From: Paraphaeosphaeria minitans
Lineage: Eukaryota > Ascomycota > Dothideomycetes > Pleosporales > Didymosphaeriaceae
Direction: 5' to 3'
Length of the DNA: 64,000 nucleotides
NCBI GenBank assembly: GCA_015832175.1
Contig: WJXW01000007.1
Span: forward strand, 2,294,001-2,358,000
How positions within the stretch are numbered: the stretch's first letter is position 1; every line of letters starts with the position of its first letter. The notes under the pieces were generated by a model. That model was given only the letters and a program-made list of their open reading frames with translations. It ran no database searches and was not told the DNA's origin. The translations under genes and the position numbers were made by a program. Positions 1-11,976 of this stretch are shown here, piece after piece.

Positions 1-629
1 CTTCACGCCGTGGTCGTCCCAATCTGTCCAGACCGCCTCTTCATCCTCAGCCGCCTGCTTGCCGCTTCGGGCTTCCAGTCACTGCGTGCAGTCATTCCAC
101 GGCGTCCGTCCGCCTGGTAGTGAGTTGGCGTCTGTTGTGGCCACCTTCACACGTGGTGTGTGCTCCCCGTTCCCTATATCTGACATCCTCCTCCGGCTCC
201 ACTTAGTACCTGAGCCAGACGACACCTGAGCATACTCGCCTCGCTGCCTCGCCTGCCGCTGTACCCAAAGCCTCGCTGGATCCACTCACACGTAGCGCTG
301 CACTTCGACAGCTTCTCTTCGGGTCCGCCGCAAAATCTGACAGCTGGGCCGTTGACGCCCCACCAAACCACAGCCAGCCGATCGACACTTGCTGGCGGGC
401 GCTTCCCCCTCCTGGCAACGTAGCGCCCCCGCTGCTTGCGGACCAGTAACCTGTCCGCCGATCTAGTGCCCTCTCCTTAAACACGGCCTTGCCCAGGTAC
501 GCCTCTTTCGCTATCGTCCGGAGCGGCCTAGGGACCTGGGCGACCTTCAAACCACACGGGAATACCTCTTTACTGACCATCGGCCAGTCTCGACAAAGAC
601 ACGGGCAACACCCAAGTCCTTCCTTCACC
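1..629. other. Upstream region of the Zn2Cys6 regulator
   Basis: No convincing gene is seen here. The last 150 bases are pyrimidine-rich, as in fungal promoters and leaders. An in-frame ATG at 489 would extend the downstream regulator by 47 residues. It has a poorer context than the ATG at 630 and encodes a stretch without family character, so it is treated as leader sequence. The open frames on both strands in 1-800 have no recognisable content. Confidence 0.4.
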
Positions 630-3600
630 ATGGATGTAGCAGATCCCAACCCGGGTGCGGGGAGTGGCGCTGGCGATGTGTCACCAACCGCCTCGGGCAA
701 CGCAAAGGCGCGGAAAAGGACGAAGACCGGATGCCTTACCTGCCGCAAGAGGAGGATCAAGTGCGGCGAAGAGAGACCTACCTGTGCCAACTGCATCAAG
801 TCAAAACGCCAGTGCGAAGGCTACAACCAGCGCGTCGTCTTCAAGCCTCCCATCGGGGACTGGCCAAACCATCCAGGAGTGGTGACCAACCTGCAGTATC
901 ACAACTCGATGCTTCCCGGCAGCCGTACACAAACCTACCGTCCCAGCGCCTCATCGGCGCAGGCCTCGGAAAGCACTGTCTCATCAATCCAACCCCGACC
1001 GCTCAACCACTTCGACTACCGATCGGAAACCCCACCTGCTCTTGACCACCTCAATACCCAACATGCCTACACAGGAACTGCGCCATCCTTTGGACAGGAC
1101 AGCAGCTACAGTCAGCCATTCGGCTCCCCTCAACACCAATCACTACATTCTCCTCACCATCAACTGTCAACGCCCACTAGCGCAACGTCTTACTTTCCCC
1201 AAGCGTCACCGGTGCAGGCAAGCTTCCAAGCACAGTATGCCCAGAATGCTGCACGATATTCGCCGACGCAATACCAAACTCAACCTTCCCACGACCAGAA
1301 TTATACGTACAGGAGCCACTCGCAGGCTCCCCCTCCACCGTCACAAGTTAGTTCCGCGAGCTACAACCGGTCCTACTCACTGGCAGCCTCACACGGAGAT
1401 GATTCGCATTCTATTTACCAACCTGTTCAGATACCCCAGTATGACGTGTCTTCATCTGTAGCGTATATGTCCCAGCATGCTGTTTACGGTATGTCTCGTG
1501 TTTAGTTCCGGCTTCCGTCCCTTAGCGGCCACCATCGTCATCTCTTTCTCTGTCCATCTGTATAAGCACACTCTGGCCTGTCAAGACGGCCATCAAATAT
1601 TACTACATTCGTTTCTTGCTGGCACTCTCCATATGCTATACTCTTCCCCCATGCCTCGTCTGTGAGCTTCAAGACCTAGTCTGCTCTCTTGCATATGGAA
1701 AAAGAGGCGGCTAACGATGGCTTACGATAGAATTCACTGCCGCACCTACGGCGAAGGGCCTGTTCGTGAAAGGTCTCAGCGACAGCGACCACGTCAGCCT
1801 CACACAAGCTCTTGACGAGGCTGCTGTTGAAGAAGTCGACGACGACTACTGGGACGTTGACTCGGATGCGGAGATGACGGATATGCCTGGAGCGCCTGAC
1901 GAAGAAGCGATGATTTTGAGTCGAGACTTCAGTCTCATGCGGAAGATACAGTATCAGCATACGAACGAATTGTCTGTGCGACGATATGATGCCTTCATCT
2001 ACGAAGGTGTCTTAGCATCCTACAAGGCGGAGCAAGTTGCGAATCCGCTGAAGAATCCCAAAACCGCAAGAGTGTTTGCGCACTTCATCCACGTCACGGC
2101 ACCGGCAAGTTGACGCGAATCCATCACAGTCCGTGGCTTCAGCTTACCCATACCAGTCACTCTCAATCTACGAGCGAAACCCGCGAAACCCCGCGTCCTT
2201 GTTCGAAGGACTGACCCCGCCGTCACAACAGAACCTGTGGACATACATTCTGCCATTGAAAGCTTTGAACCACCAGGGGCTGCTCCACGCTATGTTGGCG
2301 TTAGCGAGCTTACACATTGCAATACTACAGCGTGCTTCGGTAACTCCTTCATACAAACATTACGGTCTGAGCAGACTCACACCCATACAATTTGGCTGAG
2401 CTGACCAGACGGTGCAGCGTACGCCTTGAAGCGGCTTGGAAGATCGCTTGCCAACCCCAAACGACGACACACCATTGCCACCGTTGCAACAAGTCTACTT
2501 TTGGCCTTTTACGAAGGCAAGATATCCTCTCTCCCTTATTGAGCGTTGCTGAGAAGATAGTGATGACTGCCGAGCACGTCAAGTGGTCAACCCACTTAGT
2601 TGGAGCTGCACAGCTGCTTTCCGAACTCGACTTTCCTTCACTTACCCGAGAAGCCCGTCGTTTGAGAGCCGCCCAGGAAGCTCAAGAGTTGAGATTCCTT
2701 GCCGACCTTGGCAGCGCAGGATCGTTGCCGACTATGGATACAATGATGCCCGATGAGGGCATGGTCAGTGCGATAATAGGGAAGAAAGTTAGCTATCAAG
2801 ACTTTGGGAGGGTGCTTGAACCAGGCGAAGACGGCCAGGAGAAAAGGTCCCCTTTGCCAGGAAAACTGGACCTCAAAACTTTCGAAACGTTGCAAGATCT
2901 GCAATGGTTCTACATGCGACACGATGCCTTCCAGAGCATGGTGAGTGGCAATCCTCTAATGTAGGTGAGCCTTCCCCTCTTGCCGGTGACATCACTAACA
3001 AAGTAGAACGCCTTTTCGAAAGTGGTCCAACTGTCCCCCTCGTGCACCGCTCGGCCGCCCAGACGCCGTCTTTGGTACTCATGACCATGTTGTTCTTCTC
3101 ATCGCTCGCATATCCGACTTTGCCGTACGAGATCGCCCGAGGAAGCTCAAACAAGTGGAAGCAAATGGGGGACAGTGGAGGCCGAGCCCCAATATTCCTG
3201 GAGGTGTACCTATGGGTGCACCATCTGCTGTAGCGGGACATTCGGGGTCTTCAAACACTCCCATCACGCCCATGGGACCCCCAAGACATGTACAAGGAAC
3301 CCCCGGCTCCATGTCTACACCGGGCGCGGGCCAAAATTCAGGACCAGGACCACAGCAAGCACATAGACCACACGCAACACCTTCTATGCCTATGCCGATG
3401 TTCTACGGTATGGCACCAACCCAAGGTCCGTCCGCACTCCCCAGAAGCTACGCGACACCCGAAGGCTGTACCTATGAGCAATCTCCTAGAATTTCCAACA
3501 CTCCCCACCCCAGATTTGCAGATCTTCCCGCTGCCCTTTCAGTAGCAGAAGAAGAGTGGCAAGAGATGTCTCGAGCCCATGCCATCATCGCAAGTACTCT

Positions 3601-4318
3601 CACCAAAAATGAGGCTTTCTCGCCCCTGAGCGATGACCTTTATCCTGTCGCTCCTGGTGGAAACATGACACCGTTTGGGCCGGCCCTCGTGCACCGCAGC
3701 TACGACATAAGCACGATCTGGACCATGCTCCATCTCTCTAAGATCTTACTCATACGTTCGCATCCGGCAATGCCCCCTGCTGCAATAATAGCAGCTGGCG
3801 TCGCTGCAGCGACCACAAAACCATACGCCATCCTTATCGGGCGCATCTCTGCAGGTATGCAAGTGCCGGCTAGCGACGACATACCGCTCAGTCCCTTCCT
3901 CGGTGCGGCCCTCATTGAGACCACAATGGCACTTTTCTTCGCAGGCGTGCAGTATCAAGAACCCCTACAGCGCTCTTGGCTCATCAAGCGCCTTCTCAGT
4001 ATCGACCGTCGGACCGGATGGGCATCCGCAGCAGTCATCGCGCGTGCATGCGAGACATCCTGGGAAAGAGCTGCAGAAGCAGGAAGAGGGCCGCCATATC
4101 GGGTTAGGAAGACTCGACCACACGGCGAAGACGGACCGATAGTACTCGACCGCGAAGAAGATGAAGGAGGATGGGGTGGCGGTGGTGCGGTGATGGGAAG
4201 TGACGAAGCGACGTACACTGCTATGGGGAATGTGAGGGTGCCATGGGCGAAGAATGTGTTGGCCAGTGAGGAGGAATTGCGGGCAGATATGGAGAGGGTA
4301 GAGTCGAGAGGTGGCTGA
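630..4318 (+). CDS. Zn2Cys6 transcription factor with fungal-specific domain 2 (Moc3-like)
   Basis: Likely nuclear DNA-binding regulator. Six exons join in frame: 630-1488, 1731-2104, 2157-2364, 2418-2516, 2561-2960 and 3007-4318, giving 1,083 residues. The N-terminus carries a binuclear zinc cluster (CLTCRKRRIKCGEERPTCAN...C, about residues 37-64) after a basic KARKRTK stretch. Next come a Gln/Ser/Pro-rich region, an acidic segment, and a helical C-terminal half of the PF11951 type. The cluster and the following VVFKPP segment resemble proteins annotated as moc3-like in fungi (family knowledge; target genes unknown). The start at 630 has a CACCATGG context. Introns 2 (2105-2156, GCAAGT) and 4 (2517-2560, GCAAGA) appear to use GC donors; no GT donor keeps the frame. 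Intron 1 is unusually long (242 nt). The Pro/Gly-rich stretch at about 3170-3440 could include a further unrecognised intron. Confidence 0.85.
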
Positions 4319-4844
4319 GTACGTAACCCACTGGGCACAAAGCGGATGTGTCCTTAGAGAGGAAATGATTTTTTGCTCGGCTGAGACATATAGGTACCAT
4401 TATATCTCGACTTAGGACGACATGACAACGATGACTCGATCACAGCCACCATCACAGGATTTATGATATAAACGTCACGCTAGATCACGTATCAAAACGA
4501 TTTCATATGACACTTTTATTGATACCTAGACGCCATATCCCGCCGCATATGGAAGGTTATCCGAATAGTATATGAAGATAGGAGACAGCGGCACAGTGCA
4601 TCCAGCTTTTTGCTAAGTCGAGTACTACCTGGACACTCCACATAGAAACATGATCGTGGCGCTGCCCACTTGAAGAGGCTAGATCACGGTGAGAAGCCCA
4701 GGCAAAGAAAAGGGTATCCGAGTCAACCAATGTCAACGCCAACCCCCCACATGTCCGCTGGGCGTGGTTCGATCAAGTCGACGTGTCCAAGACTTTTCGC
4801 TTCGAACGGTAGCCCGCGCCTGCTCAGAAGCCAACGCATCCACC
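4319..4844. other. Intergenic region between convergent genes
   Basis: This is shared 3' flank of the regulator and the DUF6697-like gene, with AT-rich pockets suited to 3' ends. I see no gene. Confidence 0.4.
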
Positions 4845-6494
4845 TCAAGCGTACTGTGGGTCGCGACTCTGCAGCGTGACGAGCGTGTCGTAGAAATCGG
4901 CGCGCCAGTCGACGCACTCGAGGTACTCCCACCAGAGGCGCAGCGCCTTGGGCTCGTCGGCATCAGCCTGCATCACGTCAGTCCCGTCCAGTGCAGCCCA
5001 CAATTCACAACCCACCTGATCAAACGCCTCCAGAACGAAGTCCGCCTTGATGAGGTTCGTCTTCATGTCGGCATCCTTCTTCCACACTCTCAGCGCCTCC
5101 ACATACCGCTTCACATCCCTCGCCACCTTCGCCTCGCGCACCGCCATCTCGTCCTCGGCCACGCTCCCGCCCTCGTCCTCGGCAACCGCCGGCAGCGCCC
5201 CGCCGTACGCCGGCTCGGGGAAGAAGTGCTTCCGCAGCGCCTCGGTCACCCAGGCGGGCCGCGTCGCGCTCGCCAGCCACCCAGCCCAGTGCTCGCGCAC
5301 CGCGGGCGACACGCACTGCGCCATGCGGTCGTGGTCGAGCCGGTCGCTCCAGCGGCACTGCGTGTAGTGTCCGAAGTAGACGTAGCGCGCGCTGCGCAGC
5401 ACGAACAGCGGGACGTTGGACGTGCTGTTGAAGGCGTCGGGGAGGTCGAAGTCCGGGCTGTCCTCTGGGTTGGCGCGGAAGAAGGGGACGAGCTTGGCGC
5501 CGTGCTGGCCGGGCGCAGGCGGGAGGTGCGGGTCGCTGGCCGGGTCGCAGGTGTAGTAGACGCGGTCGGGGAGGATCGAGGGCTGCGGGGGTGGCACGAA
5601 GACGAGGCCGGGGCCCCAGAGGTTGCCGCCGAGGTGGGTGCGGAGGAAGTGGCTGGAGAAGCTGGTGGTGTTTTCGGAGGACGGGGTCTTGGATGTGAGG
5701 GAGGGGGGCGGCGGGGGGAGATCGGCGATGGGCTGCGGCTTCCATGGGCCGTCTGGGATGGAAAGTCGCTGGACTGCGGAGGTGACCTGGGCTTCGGTGG
5801 CCTTGGGGGAGAGCGGAGGGGTCAGCTGGCGCGCGAGGGCAGCCTTCTGGCGGATGAGGGCGGTCTCGGGGGTGTCGATGTTGCCGTCGGTCACCAGAGG
5901 GTTGTTGGTAGGGGATGCACTTGCTTTGCTGTTGGGGCTCTTACCGGAGACGCTGTTCTTGTCAGTGCCTGGCAATCCACCCACCGGGGAGATACTGACC
6001 CATTGGCGTCTCCCTGGCGTTGGTGAGGGGCGTTGGTGACGAAGCCAGAGCTGGTCTTCATGCGAAGGTGCGGAGGGGCCCAAATTGTGTTGGACGAACC
6101 GTTCTGGGAGCGCACATGAGGAGGTACGGTCGCACCGTTGGACTTCTTTACACTCACATTAGCATTGGTACAACAATCGGACAGCGCCTCTCGTGGCAGC
6201 ACAGCGCCACCGCTGGTTCTCCTCTTTGACAACGTGCAGCGCTTTCGCAAACCGCGAATCGGACTGGTCCCGGAAGGGACCCAAGGTGATGTTCCAGCCA
6301 CCCTTCTTGAGGGTCTCGATCTCGGTGCGGAGAGTGAGACAGAGAGTGTTGAGATCGGAGACAGCGCGTGCGCAGGCTTGCTCGCGTTCGAGATCCTCCA
6401 CCTTGAGTTGGACATCAAAGAAAGAGAGGGAGCTCACCTGAGTGCCATTGGCGGGCGTGCCCGCAGCGGGGTTAAAGTGAGCGTTGTCAGCCAT
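4845..6494 (-). CDS. DUF6697-like fungal protein with N-terminal coiled coil
   Basis: Function unknown. The start at 6494 (CACCATGG context) opens a frame with a heptad-like segment (about residues 15-55, QLKVEDLEREQACARA). A Ser/Pro-rich linker follows. The large last exon (5952-4845) encodes a Trp/Pro/Phe-rich domain containing GGNLWGPGLVFVPPP and LRSARYVYFGHYTQCRWSD. This domain resembles the fungal DUF6697 type, from memory only. A 47-nt intron at 5999-5953 (GTCAGT, branch CTGAC, AACAG) joins the last two frames. Between about 6250 and 6140 the frame must change once more. A 40-nt intron (6252-6213, weak GTTTGC donor) would give 520 residues, but a short alternative intron or a true frameshift cannot be excluded. 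An open frame on the opposite strand (4689-6026) is a GC-rich shadow. Confidence 0.65.
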
Positions 6495-7859
6495 GGTGCT
6501 TGCAGATGATGGTTGCAAGCGGGGGCAGAAGTCGGGCTCGTGTCAGGATAGAGAAGAGCTGAAGTGGCTAAGAGAGAGGTAGTGGATCGAAGGTGTTCAA
6601 GAAAGGTATGTGATGGAAGGATGTGGGTGTGGTAGAGATGAGAGGAAAGGAGGTCTCGAGGGCGCTAGTGAGTTTATACATACGGCAAGGCGAGGTAAAG
6701 GAGCTTCAACGCTGCATAGGGTGAGAGACCACAGCTTCAGTAAATGAAAGAGTGGCAAGCGCTTCTGATACCTAGTGACAAGTAAGAGAGGGCTGATCCT
6801 TGATACAGTGTGAGAAACGCATGGCTTGAGCTCCTGAACAAGAGAGATGGTCTATCACTATGATTGACTCACGATCATAACTTGGGATAGCCTCGTGATA
6901 GTAGTACGGTACCAGTTGGGCTGGGGATAGTAACGGTTGTAGACGAACTCGAGCTGCTGCCTACTTTAAGCAGAATACCCTACGCCCTCCCCCGTACCTG
7001 TGTTTCGTGAATGCTGCGATTGAGGCACACACAATCATCCAATGCGTAGTGGCTTCGAAACGGTTCAGCATGCTTGTACTGTTGCTAGACCTCGCAATGG
7101 CTTCAGACAGATGGGGTAGACACATCGATCGAGCGACTCCAACTTCCGGCAACGATACAGCGGGCATGAGGGCTCCTCATCGTAGCAACGCAACCAGCTT
7201 CATAAACATGTACGTGCAGCGTCCTTCTAGGGCTCTGCGAGCGAGCCTGAAGGGTTTAGCTCAGCGCAAGTCGTGCCGAGCTCGGCCCCGGATGAAGCCC
7301 GCACATTACCATCGCTAGACGGTTCCATCCCACTTGCTGAACTATCTCTTTGAATTCTATCCAATTTGACTGCACGCCGCTCCTTTTTCTCTCTCTCTCA
7401 TTTTCGCGTTAGTCACGTGGCACGGCTTGACCTTCTCTCTGCAGATGGCTGCGTTGACGATCCTTTCGGCATCTCACCACGTTCGAGGAATGGGCGCCTG
7501 TCCGCTCGGATGTCTGAATCCTCATGGCTTCATAGTTGAGTGGGTGGGGAGTGCACTGTGAGACGCGTCGCGTTCGCGGAAAGAAAGAGCGGTGGGCATT
7601 TGGCTTGGGCTAGCGCGGACCCTGGAAAGGCAGGAACGCTTAGGCAATTTCGTCATGGGGGACCATGGGGGCCGGTCGCGCAAAAGATCGACCGGTGGGC
7701 GGGAGTGAGTGAACACCAGCCCGAGCACAGCAGACGACCCGACCCGACCCTCCACGGATGTAGCTCTTTTCCTTCCCGTTTGCGACCCCGGATACACACT
7801 GTACCAGGCCCAGCAACACCTGTCCCTCGACCTTTTGTCTGTTTTCTACTGCGCACACC
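6495..7859. other. Divergent intergenic region
   Basis: The region serves two divergent genes, the DUF6697-like gene (-) and SAP30 (+). It holds a CT-rich run and a palindromic CACGTG (E-box/CDE-like) near 7414, both on the SAP30 side. Open frames in 6961-7320 and 7520-7860 lack protein-like content. No RNA gene was recognised. Confidence 0.35.
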
Positions 7860-8488
7860 ATGCCACCCAAGCGTACGCACGAGGACCCTCAGTCGCTCAA
7901 GGACAAGCTGCACTCGCTGCAGGGCACCTCCAATGCCCGCGGCCGCCGCAATAACAACGCGAGTCTCGCAAACGGCAGCAGCCTCAAAGAGGTCATGTCC
8001 TCGAACGGCGACAACGCCTCGACCCACAGCGGGCAGAACGAGCACACGTCAGGAGTGGGTGGTCTTCATTGTCTTCCGGGACTCCACAACCATACAACAT
8101 CATGCTGACCCTGTGGTTTCTCATAGATGAGCTGGAACACGCAGGACCACGCCGTGCTCCAGGGCTACCGACGAGCCTACCGCCTCGACACGCCGTCTTC
8201 GTTCAAAAACCCCGGCAGCCACATTGTCCTCAGCCAGGGCATCGGCAAGTTTTCGCCTACAATGGCGCGCCCGAAATCGAAGAGGAGAGTGGAAAAGAGC
8301 CAGCTGTCGCTCGCGGTTCGTAAGAACTTCAACGCGCAGGCGGTTTCCGAGACCAATTGCATCATCGATTGGATGTACACAGTGAAGAACCAGGGCAAGT
8401 CCACACTCGTACCATCGGCGACAAGATCGGATACTGACTGCCATCAGACAAGGAGTTCCGCGTGCGCTTCGCTCCTACACGTAAATAG
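7860..8488 (+). CDS. SAP30: SAP30, Sin3-binding subunit of the Rpd3/Sin3 histone deacetylase complex
   Basis: Nuclear co-repressor subunit that contacts the PAH3/HID region of Sin3 (family knowledge). Three exons (7860-8054, 8127-8394, 8448-8488) give 167 residues, a normal size for the short fungal form. The N-terminal third is polar and Asn/Ser-rich. The C-terminal part matches the SAP30 Sin3-binding domain: DHAVLQGYRRAYRLDTPSSF, MARPKSKRRV, LAVRKNFNAQAVSE, DKEFRVRFAP. Intron 1 is GTGGGT...CATAG. Intron 2 (8395-8447) has a GCAAGT donor, an ACTGAC branch point and a CATCAG acceptor. Using the nearby GT instead would destroy the conserved DKEFRVRFAP end, so a GC-AG intron is the best reading. 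The start at 7860 follows a CACACC context. Confidence 0.88.
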
Positions 8489-9194
8489 ACGACGTTATAG
8501 CTCCTTCTTCGCACCTCCTCGCAGCACTTTCGGAGTTCTGATACCCCGGCCTCGGATAGGCATTACACCGCCACTCTACACATAACGAGTACTGACATTG
8601 GAAAGGCGTTTGGCTATATTTTTTTATATTGGGAAATGGATATTCGGAATGGCAATGCATGCTGCCGCAAACGCAGCGTATGGCTCATGGCAGTCCTTCA
8701 CGGTGGGCTTTGGGAAGCCCTATTTGAGTCGATGCAACGACTGGACACAATACTCTCGACAAACGCGTCATGAATAAAACAAAAATTTTGTCATTAATGT
8801 AACAAAACATTGGTATCGGGTGCTCTCCTAATGCGCGGCTGGAGACGGCGAGCCTCGGAAGCTGGGGACTCGAGTCTCGGAACAGCCTCACTGCGTTGCA
8901 ACGGCTTCGAAAGCCTTCGAATCTACTCAAAACAATCGAGCATACCACAAAATAGTAATGGACTAAGTTTAATAGAGTCCAGTACGTTGGCATCCTCGTA
9001 AATGTGCATCTAGAAAATACTAGAAGGAACGCGTGCCGAGGCGATACGCCAATGACATCGCCTGCGTGTCCGTCCGTGCGCCAAAACTTTTGACGATTCC
9101 GTGCATCGGTCCCAATCCCTAAAGCTTCAGTTCATTCCCTCCATCGCGAAGGCCTTTATACGTTCATTGTAATTCTGTTTGTACCATAACCAAC
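8489..9194. other. Intergenic region upstream of MDJ1
   Basis: No gene is seen. A CCAAT pentamer lies near 9047. Two TTCGAA palindromes sit close together near 8907-8921; they are loosely heat-shock-element-like, but this is weak. The 3' flank of SAP30 has T-rich runs near 8617 and A-rich runs near 8778. Confidence 0.3.
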
Positions 9195-10825
9195 ATGAGC
9201 TTGATCACTCCCACACTGCCGTTCAAGGCAGTCGCTCCCGCGCGCATCATCTCCGGGTCTTTCCAATGCCAGCGACGGAACATGTCGCAATCATCGAGAC
9301 CGAATCGAAACAGACCTTCGATCAAGCCACAAACACAACAGCAGCATGCGCCACGGATACGGGTACGTACAAGGACCTTTCTCCCCTACATCCAACATGC
9401 TAACTATATCTCCAGCTCTTCCACGCGACCTCCCCCTCTCAAGCCGTTGCCAACCCTTATACTACCTTGGGCGTGAACAAAAACGCGTCCGCTGCTGAGA
9501 TTAAGAAGGCGTACTACGGTCTCGCAAAGAAGTACCACCCGGATACGAACAAGGACGCCGGCGCAAAAGACAAGTTCGCAGCCGCGCAGTCTGCTTACGA
9601 AATCCTATCCGATGAGTCCAAGAAGAAGGCCTACGACTCATACGGCTCAGCTGCATTCGATGCGAATGGAGGGTTCAGCCCAGGAGCCGGCGCCGGAGCC
9701 GGCGGGGCAGGCGGTAACCCGTTCGGCGGCGGGTTTGGAGGTTTTGGGGGGTTTGGTGGAGGGGGTTTCCAGGGTGGCTTTGCACAAGACATCAACATGG
9801 AGGACTTGTTCAGTCATTTTGGAGGTGGCGGCAGAAGAGGCAGAGGGAGGAGCCCGTTTGAAGAAGAGATCGTGGTCGGAGACAACATCGAAGTGCAGAC
9901 GAGCATTTCTTTCATGGACGCGGCAAAAGGTGTTACCAAAGAGATTTACATCACACCAATGACGGAGTGCAAGACTTGCACGGGCAGCGGACTGAAGAAG
10001 GGTGCCAAGAAAGCGGAGTGCAAGAGCTGCGGCGGCTCAGGGCAGAGGGTAACGAGTATGGGAGGCTTCCACATGAGCATGACGTGCTCAAGCTGCGGTG
10101 GCTCCGGTGCGGCAGTTCCCCGCGGCTCGTCGTGCGGCACTTGTGGTGGAGACGGTGCAGTCAAGGAGCGCAAGATAGTCACAGTGGACATCCCTGGAGG
10201 TGTGGAGGACGGAATGCGGTTGCGAGTAATCAACGAAGGAGATGCACCGCTCACCGGCCAAGCGACTGGCTCAAATGTGAGGGGGACGAAGGGCGACCTC
10301 TACGTCCTCATCCGCGTAGCATCCGATCCGAAGTTCAAACGCGCAGGCTCCGACATTCTTCACACGGCAACCATACCTCTGACAACCGCCGTATTGGGCG
10401 GAGAGATCAAGGTACCAACGCTCGACGGCGAGGTCATTGTCAAGGTACCTACAGGGTCGGGGACGGGCGACAAGGTCACGCTATCGGGGATGGGCATGAA
10501 AGTTCTCTCCGGCCGACGAAACGCAAAAGGCGACCTACAGGTTGAGTTCAAGGTCAACATGCCCAAGTACCTGAGCCAGAACCAGCGGACGATTCTCGAG
10601 ATGCTAGCGGACGAGATGGGCGACAAGACGGCGAAGAGGATGATCGTGAACAGGATGCGGGACGATGGAGACAAGTCCTCCGCTACCTCCGCCGACGACC
10701 ACAGGAACGAAGGCTTCCTCAAGAGCGCATGGCACAACCTCACTGGGCAACACAACGACATGCCGACGAAGGAGGAACCCAAGAAGGACAACGAAGAGAA
10801 GAAGAAAGCATCAGGGTCTGGCTGA
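9195..10825 (+). CDS. MDJ1: Mitochondrial DnaJ-type (Hsp40) co-chaperone, Mdj1
   Basis: Matrix Hsp40 that delivers unfolded proteins to mitochondrial Hsp70 and stimulates its ATPase (family knowledge). Exons 9195-9362 and 9416-10825 give 525 residues. Exon 1 is an Arg-rich presequence without acidic residues, typical of mitochondrial import. The J domain runs from about residue 70 to 133 with the HPD triad at 97-99. It is followed by a long Gly/Phe-rich segment ([19 protein letters not shown]). The zinc-finger domain has four CxxCxGxG-type repeats ([32 protein letters not shown]) starting near residue 241. Two C-terminal substrate-binding domains and a Lys/Asp/Glu-rich tail close the protein. 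The 53-nt intron (GTACGT...CTAAC...TCCAG) sits between the presequence and the J domain. Confidence 0.93.
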
Positions 10826-11976
10826 GCGCCTGCGAACATGGACGATTTCATTCCTTGTATTGGTAGTGCAACTCCATGCCCAAGTGTATAGTATGTTGAA
10901 GCGGCGCAACGGAAGAGCGGTGGTGCTGGGCTTGGTTTTTTGGCGTTCACATGTACCTGCTGTTTGCACAAAGTCTCCAGATAGTCGCGCCTCCGTTCAG
11001 GCTTGTACATTAGCTACACGATAGCAATCGTCCACGGAAGATCATTGTACGTGTAGGTCCTCAAGAAGATGCAGACCAGTCGACGGAGAGCTAGAGCAAA
11101 GCCTTGACCGTTCGAATGACGCAGCCCTCCAAGGTTTGTGCCGTCGAGCGCTTACACAAACCGCTCACGATGGTGTCTCGCGATGTGAATGGCCAAAACA
11201 CTAGGGCAAAGGGCCAGGATGACCCCTCACGGTGGCTCGTAGAGCTAACGAATGTGTGACTGGGACGGTGGAGGTGCAGGGAAAAGGTGAAGAGCGCGGC
11301 TGCAGGAGGACTGTTATATAGACAGCAGTGTGTCGGCGTAGGCGTCGAGGTGCGATGCATAGGTAGATATCTACGGTAGGTATCTAGGTGTGTCTATCTA
11401 GTGCCTGGGAGGACGCCGACTGCCCGCGATTGCCCCACGCTCACGCTTCGCATCGGACATCCGCGCTGGCCTCGACATCGACATCGACATCGACATCGAC
11501 GGGATTGATTGACGAGACACGTCGAAGACGCTTGGAAGAGGATCCATACCGGCATCTATATATTGAATAGGAACAGCGCAGTCCTCCCGCAGCCCACCTG
11601 TCGACGGCCACATCGACTGGACAACCCAACCCTGCAACACGTCACATCCCGGGGTCTGCATAGCCGTGCATCCACGCGACTGACCGCATCAGAATCAGAG
11701 CAGGAGAGCGACTTTTCAACCTGGGCCCGTCTTTCGCGCTCCGCACCACTGCGCACCTCTGCATCTGCTTCGCCTGCCTGCCGCCCCTCTCGAGCTCCAC
11801 AGTAGTCTACCAAAACAACGCGAGCGACCCGTCACGGCAACCCGTAGCAATTGCTGACCGCATCCTTGGTTGACCCACCACGACTTCTTTCTTTATATTG
11901 CGCGCCCGACTCTCGCTCGCGCGCCGCCTCTCTGTGCTGGGCTGGCAGGCGGAAGCTTGGCCTGGAGACCAGCACC
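10826..11976. other. Intergenic region between MDJ1 and BRO1
   Basis: This is the 3' flank of MDJ1 and the promoter of BRO1. It contains a short hexanucleotide microsatellite and clustered TAGGTATCTAG-like sequence near 11360-11400. Two ATGs exist upstream of the BRO1 start (one in frame at 11851), but coding character begins at 11977. I see no gene. Confidence 0.4.
11473..11500. repeat. Hexanucleotide microsatellite (CGACAT)n
   Basis: About four to five tandem copies of CGACAT are visible in the intergenic DNA upstream of BRO1. Nothing suggests it is translated. Confidence 0.85.

Noticed and set aside
203..799. Minus-strand frame of 198 codons overlapping the regulator start
   Set aside because: It overlaps the zinc-cluster exon antisense and has no protein-like pattern.
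4689..6026. Long plus-strand open frame opposite the DUF6697-like gene
   Set aside because: It is the antisense of a GC-rich coding exon, with Arg/Val/Gly-biased composition and no domain; the minus strand has splice sites and protein-like content.
8900..8925. Heat-shock element upstream of MDJ1
   Set aside because: Two TTCGAA palindromes do not give the required regular alternating nGAAn units.
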